In this document: piece by piece, positions 1 through 11,000 of the stretch
Layout of the letters: each line of letters opens with the position of its first letter
Position numbering within the stretch: the first letter of the stretch is position 1
NCBI GenBank assembly: GCA_028565635.1
Contig: JAOXYB010029911.1
Location: forward strand, 1 to 14,936
Length of the DNA stretch: 14,936 nucleotides
DNA from: Phoronis ovalis
Lineage: Eukaryota; Phoronida; Phoronidae
Reading direction: 5' to 3'
Translations under genes and position numbers: made by a program
Notes under the pieces: generated by a model
What the model saw: only the letters and a program-made list of their open reading frames with translations
Told to the model about the DNA's origin: nothing
The model's database searches: none

Positions 1-587
1 GTACCAAATACGAAGATGATCTGACGAAAGCTGAAGCCGTTATAGCAACACAAAGAAAAGGTTACATACGCCGCCGCATACGCTTAGTACGGCTATATGC
101 CCTTTCACTATTACATAGTGATGGGCATAAAAATAAAATAAACTGCAGATTCCATCAGACTGTATATAATGACAAATTCCAAAACTTGCATGCTTGTAAT
201 TAAATGATACATAAGCATATCATAAGTACAGTAGTATGCTTACTAGCTACCTATGAAGAACTGTGAGTGATTGCGAGTCACATATCCTAATTTTCAGGTT
301 GGCAATGGAATTAATATAATTTAGCATTAGGTCAGCTGATCATGAGTCGATCTTCTCACATATGATTTGGACAGGAATTTAGGTACTAGCTTTGCAAGCC
401 CCATCTTTACACATTTATTTTTATCAACTAACTTAAATTTCACAAGATAAAATTACAATGCAACTTTATTTTAGTGTGATTCCACGTTTTGGATATTTTT
501 TGTAATTTACCTCAAATTTAGTTTAATTAATAAATAAACAGTAAAATCATAATTCTGCTTTCTTGATGAGTTTCAGAGACAGTATAC
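1..587 (-). other. Start of intron 14; no supported exon
   Basis: This follows the exon 14 donor. I looked for a phase-2 acceptor followed by GAIN-like sequence. Two acceptor-like sites exist near 155 and 31 on the minus strand. The first opens only 16 codons before a stop. The second runs to the window edge without recognisable GAIN sequence. Nothing is supported. Confidence 0.5.
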
Positions 588-822
588 CTTTGTGTAGAAT
601 TGTCATATCTTTGCGCTATTTCTAACTGTGCCTCTGAAGATCTTAATAGATGACTAAACACTTCGACTACTTTAAATGGGCCATCCCCAGATCCTGATGC
701 ATTTTGTGGCCACATTAGTATGTGTTCCAGTGTTTTCACAGCCAATGTTATATCAGTGGCCATAAGATTCTCTGCATCAGAAGTCAAATCAGCCAAAGAT
801 TTGGAAATTTCATTCATATTTT
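588..822 (-). CDS. Exon 14: GAIN domain subdomain A (start)
   Basis: This exon encodes residues 564-641. The alternating helical pattern (ISKSLADLTSDAENL, then DITLAVKTLEHIL, then VVEVFSHLL) is typical of GAIN subdomain A, which lies upstream of the GPS in adhesion GPCRs. N604 and N638 are sequons. The acceptor is ATTTGCAG and the donor GTATAC after CAAAG, leaving phase 2 for an exon beyond the window. Family assignment rests on position after HormR and the helix pattern. Confidence 0.83.
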
Positions 823-3800
823 CTGCAAATGCAAAATTTTAAAATGTATAACAGTATACAAAATCTTTTATATGTATATAAAGGTCATGCATTGTTTGGA
901 GTTGCATTTCTGCTTTGGGTTAAATTGTGTATCAAATTTACATTTACAACACTCTCTTATTATACACATACATGTAGTTACAGGCTAAAGCTATTACACA
1001 TTGCTTCAAACTAATATGCTGCTTATATGAGCTATCTGCCCATAACAGTGTCAGTGTTAAGATGGTAGATGCTTACCTTTACTGACAACTTGATCTGTTA
1101 GATTTTTCAGATCTATAGTTTTATCAGAGGGACAACCACTGAAGTTTATTGTACTAGACCAAATACCTCTTTGACTGAAAAACACAAGACATCAATTAAT
1201 TGACTATCGCAACAAACAATCATGAAAGCATATGATGTAAAGTTCTCTCTTCGTCTGTTGTTTAGGTGCAGATCGAGAACACTTATTGAATGTATAAATA
1301 AGATTTTAATGCACAAATTGGCAGCAGACATTTACTAACACTGTGTACAAAACGATGCTATGACACGTCTAACGCAACGCCATACTGTCCTTCTTTTGTT
1401 CTGAATATCAGCAGCTAAAGCAAAAGGAAGAAAATTGTCACAATCTCACCCATGATTTAATTCCTATTATGTTTTCTATGTGATATTAAAGATGCAGAAA
1501 GCCACAGAAAACAAAATGAACTGGTATTGAATTATTGCACAGAAAGTTGTTCAAGTTTTGAATAGATCAAGCGTATATATACAAAATAGTGTGTTGTGAC
1601 ACTGCTTTAATAGAACCTTGCATCGCAACAATTTAGGTTGCAGACGATAAGAATGGGTAAACAACACATAGGCCAGTCATGCATTACCTCATTTCAGTAG
1701 TCATGTGCATTTCCTAATATTACCTCACTACAAGGAAATACTGTATAATCCTATATCCATCTCTCGAGTAAACAATGCATCACTTGCTCAGCACCACAAA
1801 TAAATGCTCATGAAGTAACACATGACTAGCGGAAGGGGGGGGGGGGCAGTGTAAGTTTTTTGTGATCCTTTAGCTTAATTAGAATAGAGCTGGTATATCG
1901 CATTTACAAAATATTAAACTAAAATTTATGAGCTACAAATTCATACCACTGTCTCTCAACATATGCAGGTAATGTCCCTTCTATATTGCTAGGGCAGGAT
2001 ACATATGCAGTGTCTCCAGCAACAGTAGGTGGCCATATAATTTTTCCTTCTCCATATGGGTTGTCTGATGTATCAGTATCACACTCTGAAATAAATTGAC
2101 TCAGAATCATGCATCGGTGGCAGCTGAGTTGCAGGTTCCCTTATTATATTACCCAAATACAATAACATATAACAACAAGTGAACATCTATCATCTATCGA
2201 GTTAAAGAAATATTAAAAAGAATATTCACTGCACTGATATATTTCCATAAGATTGGAGTTCATCAAACATTTCCTGCATAATACCTAAAACATTGTGGAG
2301 AGAATGTCATCACATAAAATATTCCTTTTCTGAAGCAATTTGTTTTACCTGGTATATTTGAAGTTCGCTTAAATATTAAGCCATTATCTGTAAGGTTTAA
2401 CCCAGCAAAGGCAGTAGCACGATTCATATATATTACATTGAATATGTCAATTGCTTTTATTCTGGGGCTGGATGTGAGTCTTGTTATGATGGAATTTACT
2501 TCAATACCGCATATCAAACTACCAGCTCTGTAAAATCAGTATAGAAAAAAATATTAAGTCATTGTGACACATTTCCTTAATAACTGTTTTGCAAAACTCT
2601 TTTGTTACATTCTAGCTAAATTCAGGAGGAAATATAATATACTGAGTATCTGTTAATTTTTAGTATCAACCAGAGATAGATATAATCAGTAACAGTACAA
2701 TACATAATATGTACACACCGGCATAAAATGGATTTTGACCTTCTGTTATCTGACCATCTTTTATTTATGCCTAAATTATTTCATATTCAAAAATGAAAAT
2801 AATACAAGTTCTGCAGATAGACAAAAAAAATACTAATCTCAAAATAGACAGAACAGTTAATAGTCCTGTTGGACTGGCTATCAGAAACAGCACCATATAA
2901 AAAAGCTAAAAAAATAATGAAATAATAATATTTCAACATACCTAACACGAACTAAGTCCACATCATGAGTGGCCCGGATCACAGACATTCCACTCAAAGA
3001 ATTTCTAATCTGTAAATGTAAGTGCTTATTAACACTTTTGCTATTTGTTTTAAAGCAAGCATCCACAATTCTTAAATTTATAAGAAATTTCCATAGAGGA
3101 ATTTTGACCAGTGGTTATGTGGACTAATTACACCTCAATCCTGAAATTAAGCATGTTAGCCTGGTCTCTCATTGGATGGGTGACTGTTTTGGAATGGCAC
3201 AGCAGGGCCCTTTGCTCTTGACTGTCAGCATGTTGTCACTGGTCCATTATGGTCAGACTTCTATAACAGTCAGTAGCCATCTTTTTCGGCCACATGAAGG
3301 TTTTCCCTGTTTAATCATGGTGATCGAATGCTCTGACAGTGTACTTGGCGTACCATGGTACATGTAATATACTGTGGGTGGACTTTCCTTCTATGAGCAG
3401 TCGTGTCCTATAGTCGAATTATTATTATTAATAATTATTAAACTTAAAAAACTTTTACTACAATTTTCACTAGACAGTGGCAAAATGCTAATTCTTTCTG
3501 AACTTTCTGTTCGAACTCTTAAGTTTAAACTAGAGTTACGTACTGCTTGTGAGATTTCTTGTTCCAGAGCCAAATGTGCTTGATTACTCTTATCATTAAG
3601 TGGTGTGCTAAATGGACGATCAAGAACCATAGTTAACTTTAATTTCACAGAATCAATGGTTTCTAGAAATGTCACTGTATCGGTGGTTACTGGAAATGTA
3701 ACTCTATCGGTGGTTACTAGAAAATATATATTCAGAACAACAATGAATGCATTAAAAAAGAAGAAAGCATGTTTTCCAAACTTCATAATATTGCACTTGA

Positions 3801-5010
3801 TGATTTATCTTGTTCAGTATTCAGTTCAGTCCTGGTCATAAGGGACTAAATTCCAGGTGTAGCTAGAATTCAGGTAAGATTACTCATCATCATCAGTCAG
3901 TCTTTGCTGTCTGCATGATTAAACTATATTACTCCAATTGATTGTCACAGGAAATCCAAAGACTAAGTCTGCTTGGGTAGCAAAATCAGAATCATGCACA
4001 ATGCATCTTTTAGCAGAATTCCAAAAGAGATCTGTTTTTACAGCTGTCAAATATTCGTGTATAATTGAAAAAATATATACATGTATGTAAATGTGTAAAG
4101 AAAAATACAGAATCACCTATTGCTGGCTATACTTACACGGTGTTTGTTCTGGCAGTCCATCAACTGCATTACAAAGTGGACCCATACAACATGAAACACA
4201 TGTAGACATGCTTGGGTTTAACAAACATTGTGAGGGATTTTTTGAACCATCTACCTGACAAGCTGATAAGGATGTACATTTTTTAGTAATAAATGTCTCT
4301 TGTCCTTCAGAAACACGTATACTAGAAGTTCTAATTATTGTCTGGCATGCATTCTGTAAAAGAAATCAAAACACAAATTAATGTACAGTTAAATAAAATT
4401 CATCAAATAAATATCAAATATAATATTGCATTAAGTTAACTAGGAAACTAGTGAAATACTTAGAACAAGTCATTTGTGTAATGTCAGATGCCAATCCCAT
4501 CTCTAGAATCAGATCATGTTCTAGGTTGTATCTGGTTTTTAACTCTAATATCTATTTGGGCAGTGCAATTTTTGAGGTATAGTTGCTTAAAGTGTTACAT
4601 ATGTAAAGCAAAATGTTAAAGATTTGGATCAACATTTGACACATTTTTCAAGATCACTAAAAATATTACCTAGCCTATTTCACCCACCCAGGCCTTTGTG
4701 AATTCATCTTCGAACAGCCAGTCATATTGGAAGTATAATCGTAATTTTAAGTTATAATAAGTGACCTGCATTTTGACCTATATTTATCTTGTGAATGGGT
4801 AAAAACTGAAGCTGTTAGCCTTCGACTATATGCCAATTAAGCCACTGTGTGGATGGACACAGTAAAACAGCAAGAAGGTTGAATTAATGCAAGCTAGGAT
4901 TTTTTTGGAATGATCAACTTGTTATATTAGTAATGATGAGGACATTTCTACAGATAGTACATTTGTGATAATTATGTGGAATATGAGATTTATAATTTGT
5001 TAACCTTTAC

Positions 5011-5048
<38 letters not shown>

Positions 5049-8000
5049 TAACTAGGAGGCAAGGTTCGTACAGAAACCCATTAGTATACTTGAAGAAAGA
5101 AGGGGTTCTAAACATATTAAACAGACCAGAAACATTGAAAAGTATAGTTAACAATAGTCAAGAGTGTAAATCACACAGAGAAATTTGTTAGTTTCATTAA
5201 ATTTTTAAGCACATTTTCAGTATCTTCTTACTATATACTGTTTTGCCTATAACCACATAAAACTTAGATTCAGATGCACTCTTGCTACAGTGGAAATAAT
5301 TTTTAGTTTTACACATATATCAAAATTTGCAATTTCACAATATGATATTTGCCCAGCAATTTTGAGATTAATTACCTAAATTTTAAAACGCAACCTTCAG
5401 CTACCAAAATATGCATGCTCATTGTTTGTAATTTATAATTCAGAAAAATTAGCAATAAACAAATATATAGTTATATATACTTTCCATTGTTACTTTGAAT
5501 ACATGATTTGAAATTGCATATTAATATATTGTCAACACAACCTAAACAAAGTAAAAGATATTAACTCATTATATAAGCATGTACTTCTTAATTGTAGCTG
5601 TATATAAGCCTCAATAATCAAAGAAAGTAGAAATTGAGCAAAGCAGCTTGAAACAACACAAAGACACATCACAGCCATTGGTCATCATATACTTCAAAAT
5701 GAAACAAACTTTACTCCATGCAGTCTGTTCTGCCTGTCAGTTAAGTCACCCCAACACTATACCTGCCAGAATTCTCTACTCACCCATATTTTTACAATTG
5801 TGGTTCACATCACAATTGAATTATGCAAGAAAACCAATTGTCTCTGCTTAAGAAATTTATAATACTGATGTGTTACACAACAGTCAAAACTGTCGTAGAG
5901 AATCTAACAGCAGTGGACAGCCTTCCTATACCGAATATAATAATGAAGTAGCCATGCACATCTAACCTGTGACTAGTCCATACTTTGCCGTGTAGTGTGC
6001 TTTTTAATTTCTAGAATCTTTCACCGTAGACATTTCCATCACAGCTAGATACTATACTCAGTTGTGAAATTTTCTAGTAGATGTTTTTCATATTAGATAA
6101 GAAATTGGGCAGTGAAGTGCAGTTTTAAATATTTTACTAATAAAAGATACCATGTCAAAAGATAATAGTTTTTGTAACGGTGAAAGATTTTAGGAGGCCC
6201 TTTTAAAATATCAGTATAGAAAACGTACGTGTGAATCTGAACATTGTGATGTTGTTTGACATTGGCTTTCACTTGTTGCATTTTCACATGTAGAACAGGT
6301 TTGAACCACTGGATCTGGAAAAACAAAGCATTTATATTATTTATAAAATTCACAATCTTAATTATCTTTAAAATATCAGTAGGTTGGTGATACTTGATTA
6401 GATATAGACTGATATCAATGCTGCCAATATATGTCTGGTTGTGCAAGAGTAATTAAAAGCTAGGGTATTTTTATTATTCTACAAACATCCCAAAATGCAG
6501 AACCAATACTATCCCTTACTTCTTCATACTTGCCAACCTTTTTGAAAATTGGTACATCTGGACATTGGTATCCAGGTAAGCACCCATAGGTCACGAAGGG
6601 AAACTCACCAGGGATTGCTCCCTGACACATTTGCTGCAGTATGATGCATTCTGTTAATTTTTTCTTGCCATGATACACATCAATATGGTAAGAAAAATTT
6701 GCTTTATTTCCTCTGCATTAGAGCCAAAAAGTAGGATGATGGACAATTTGACAAAAAAAAGCACCAAAATCGAAATAGTTGGCAAGCATGTTATTTTATC
6801 ATTCACATTCGAGATCACTGATGCAAAATGCAGTGACATATATGTGCTGTGACATAAAATTAGAATAACATACTTATGACACCACAGTTAGCGGTGAACT
6901 CGTCACCCCATGTATCTTTGTTATAATTTTGGTTCTGGAGATATTCTAAACTTCTTTCTTTGTCGCATATAACAATTAGGTCCAGAGCACTTTGTAGCAT
7001 TAGCCAGTCATTGAATCTATTCAGACCACAATCACATATCAAATTTCCCAAACTTCTGAAAAAATACAACATGGTTATTCAGCAATTAATATAAATATTA
7101 CAGAAATTGCCCATTTATAATCAAATTGTGGTGCAATAACAAATTTGTAAGGCATACATATAGCATGGATATTAAAATGAATCTATTCTAGCCCTATATG
7201 TATAGCTTGCTGTGTAAGATTTTTGTGTACAAATTGGTCAAGGCTCTCTGGCATTTCTATTGGAGTTAATTACTATCGGTTGCAAGGAAATGACTTGACC
7301 TGTGGTATTTCGTTTGTAACATCGTATTTTATAATGAGGACATTAGTTATGCAGCAAAGGCAATTATTACCACATTAGCTCGAACTGCATCAGGAATCTT
7401 TGAGAAAATGTAATCATTATTTAAACATCATTATTATATCATCACAAAACGTTTGTGTTCTAAAATTTTAATGTTCCCACTGTGGTTCAAGCTAATGCAG
7501 TATGCCTTTAATTGCTAAGACATTATAAAATGTTCTAATTTTTATGAATGTTGCACAATAGTAGAGTTTCTTTATATAACCAGGCATTCAGTATTTAAGT
7601 ATTCTAAGTACATTTTTGTACCAGCTAGAGAATGTCAATTCAGCGATATTTTCATATGCATGTACGTAGAACTGAAAGAAGTGTTTAGAAATTATCAATA
7701 TTTTAACTTAAAAAAGAACCTAGATGAGTGGGTACAGAACGCTATTAACAGATCTTCTTCTTCCACGTACAGTGCATCTCCCAGATGGATTTATTCAGAA
7801 GAGAATGGATGTACCTTTATGGCTTTAAAAGTATACTATACTAGCAACAGTAACTCAATGAAATTGTGATGGAACTATACTCTATAGTCTCGAGTGACGA
7901 CTATCGTGATTGGAATTTTTAAGAATTTATGTGTTAATTCACTAATTAATAAAGTAACGATTCTCAGACGCAAACTTACTTAACTTAGTTTTACGTTTAG

Positions 8001-11000
8001 TATTTATAGTAACATTAACAGTAACCATAGTAACAGCAACAACAACAGCAGCAGCCCGCCCTATGGCGAAATTCGGATTCACTTGTGACCACAGTGTGCC
8101 CAGTTAACATAAATATTATGAAATTATCCTACGATACTTACAGAATACTAAGGTTTGGACTTTCGATGAACGCATCTCCCGCTACTTTTTGAAGAAACAC
8201 CGGATTAGATTGATCACCTTGCGCCCCGATTTCACTGTAAAATATGTCAGTTATATCGATCACCAATGAGTAATCAACAAGCATTCTGGTATCAAAAGAC
8301 TTGCCCCCGGCCGGCCAAGAGTCCCGCCTAGAGTCCGAGACATGCCTATCGCAGCTATCACCACTGATACCTTCAACCTGTTGAAGTTTTAGTGTAGAAG
8401 AAGAAGGTCTGGTCCTAATAATAAGCAAAATATCTGACGTACTGGTCTTAACACTTTCCTAATTCAAAAACTATCGTCTTTCGAAATTAACAAAATTCTC
8501 ATAAGCTCACACAATATGCAATGTTCCGATGGTCTTAGTTTGTTACTATCAAGTGAAAATTATATATATTAAGTATTTCTTGCGGTACAACATTTGTTGA
8601 ATTTTAACTTGTCAATAAATAGAGCGTCTCCCGGGTGTCTACAATTGAATTTTATTTACACGTTAGATTTGTACTTTCTTAACTTCATAATAATAAACTA
8701 AGACCATCGTAGTTTTGTTGTATCACTGAATAAGTTCATCGTACGGGTGAGTTTTTATTAAATTCGAAAGAGGCTATTTGTTTTTAATAGGATAATGTTA
8801 GGACCAATTAATAGGTCAGATATTGGGCCTATTCATTTATAGGACTATATCATGTCTAGTAATTGTCAAATTCTTTTGTTGGACTTCTTATTTTTTATCC
8901 TTTCTGGAGATCCTTAACTGCAAGGTCCACTTTAGTTGTCTCTCATCATGTTGTTAAACATTCTTCTGGCCATACCCCCGGATCACGCCAGGTTGCTCCT
9001 GGGCCCAACTGTCGAGATTTCAGTTCAAATCAATGTTTCGAGTGAAATGAACCGACGCTGACCGATCTCAGTTTCGAAAGGAAGGTCTATGTAGAATTTT
9101 ATATTCTTTATTAAGGACTCAAGATACAAAAAACGCTGTTATTTGATTATAACTTTTAATTTCATAACCAAAATCAAAAAGATATAGACATGTAAAAGTA
9201 TGCCTCCACATTATTGCAAAGATTATACTTTAATGTTGATGAATCAAAAGGAAAAAAGTTGGAAATAATTCTTATGAGCTGATAAGCGTCCATTTTGGGT
9301 AAAAATTATGTTTTTGAATTTTAATTTTAAAAAAATGTAAATCAGAAACCTATGCACCACAAAGCTGAAAATTGGCTATATCTACAAATAAGGTATCTCA
9401 ATTTTTAAAAATTTTGATTCGCTTAAAAGTTATGAAATAAGTTTCAGAGCTTAAAGATCAGCATTTTACTAATTTTGCTCTGACCCTTAAATTTATAATT
9501 ATAATTTTTTTTTTTAAATCCGAGATTGTTTTGTAGATATATATGAAGAGCTCATTTATGCAAAGTTTCAAGTTTTTGACTTATATTTTTTTAAAAAATT
9601 AAAATTCGAAAAAGTCAATTTTTTCTCAAAATAGCCATATTAGATTATATGACCAAATTCAAAATATTTAACCTCACGATTTGTCAAGTTTAGAGTATTA
9701 ACTTTTATAAAATGTATACTTTTATATTTGTGTATCTCTTCATTTTAATTACTAAAAGATAGGAATACACCCCGAAATACAACAGCCAGTAGCTTGTTTT
9801 GTCGTTAATAATGCAACCTTTTTTTAAACGTGATATTTTATCCTGGAATTTAATCGTAAAACGATTTACTCGACTTATGAACATTTTATAAAATAATGCT
9901 TATCCGACTTATCATACTTACAGATCGGTTAAGTTCCATAAATGAGCAAATGCTCTGGATGAAATATTTTGCAATGACCCTCCAACGAGTTTACTGAAAG
10001 AAGTAAAAACACAATTTAAAATAAATTAAATTTCTTTGTTTTCTAATTTTGTCTTATGTGTTTTGATAACTTCATTTTAAAATACCATCCAGATGGTTAC
10101 TTTTTTAAAATCTTAAAATATTCATTTATGCTTCTTTAAATCAAGTTTTTGTCGAATAAAAAATTATAGCCACGAGTTCCCATGCATGTACATAGTAAAA
10201 TAAACTAATAATTGTCCAATCCTTATGAATTCACGTCCCTATGTTGTATATAAGAACAAAATAAATTTCCACTTCAGTAATAATAATTAGTCTTATAATA
10301 CTTGCCTGACATTTTAATATTTCTTTCCAGTCACATATATCAAGATAATTTATTATGTATCTAGCCCTACATTTGATTTTTCGTGCTAGTTTGGTAAATT
10401 AAGTTTTGCTACAGCTAACTGTAGACCACATGGTGTAAAAACTGCATATAGGAGTTTGTAGGCTTTCCTAAACACAAGAATCCCTTAATTTTATTAAAAG
10501 GGATTGATTTTCTGTCATTTTAAGAGAACTTACATTCCATTTTTAACGCGGCCAAACCCCAAAGAAGAAGGTGTGAAAACGTAATTTAAATAGTATAAAG
10601 ATGGGGATGATCCTATAATTAGAAATATTAAAAATTATTGTAAAACTGTTTCTACAAGGAATTATATAATCAATATATAATACTCACAGTTTCTGTAATC
10701 TGTACAATCCTTTAAATGCATTATCTTCAATTTTCTGCAAAGGATTGTTGCTAATATCTCTGAAACAACAATTAATTGTAGTGATTTGATTCCATTTGGA
10801 TTCCGTTAACAACTTTACCACAAGATTTATTACACCATATCTGGGTCTAATATAACTAAGATATATTAGTCCCAGACCATAGGCTACGAATATACTGTTA
10901 CTCGTGAACGTTCGCAGCGAGGCGAGGGTACTCCAGAATTAATTGTTTATCGCATATTTGTCAAGATATAAAGTTGTCCACTCTGCTGCTCAGGATGGAT

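Larger units (their letters stand above)
3010..3543 (-). other. Intron 9, carrying a 5S-derived SINE
   Basis: A 534-nt phase 0 intron inside the SEA domain. Most of it is the SINE described separately, inserted antisense to the gene. The rest is AT-rich. Confidence 0.78.

Noticed and set aside
1-160. Possible exon 15 of the receptor
   Set aside because: Acceptor-like sites exist on the minus strand, but the translations stop early or run off the window without GAIN-like pattern.
245-420. GAIN-like peptide (MLNYINSIANL) on the minus strand
   Set aside because: No AG acceptor precedes it in the phase demanded by exon 14, and stops flank it.
722-1014. Plus-strand open frames opposite exon 14 and intron 13
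   Set aside because: Shadow frames of the minus-strand GAIN exon and its AT-rich intron.
3112-3230. Functional 5S rRNA gene
   Set aside because: Only part of 5S is recognisable, with many changes and no standard 5' end. The fused body and ATT tail indicate a SINE.
3391-3543. Extension of exon 9 to the stop at 3391 as the normal coding end
   Set aside because: The donor GTACGT joins exon 10 in phase and completes a SEA domain. The extension is kept only as a possible intron-retention form.
7660-7869. 69-codon plus-strand open frame in intron 5
   Set aside because: No recognisable domain, no splice partners, and it lies inside a well-supported intron on the other strand.
8235-8428. Upstream extension of exon 5 in the same frame
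   Set aside because: It lacks any LRR pattern, and an acceptor at 8235-8236 gives a phase-correct exon. The extension is better read as intron that happens to be open.
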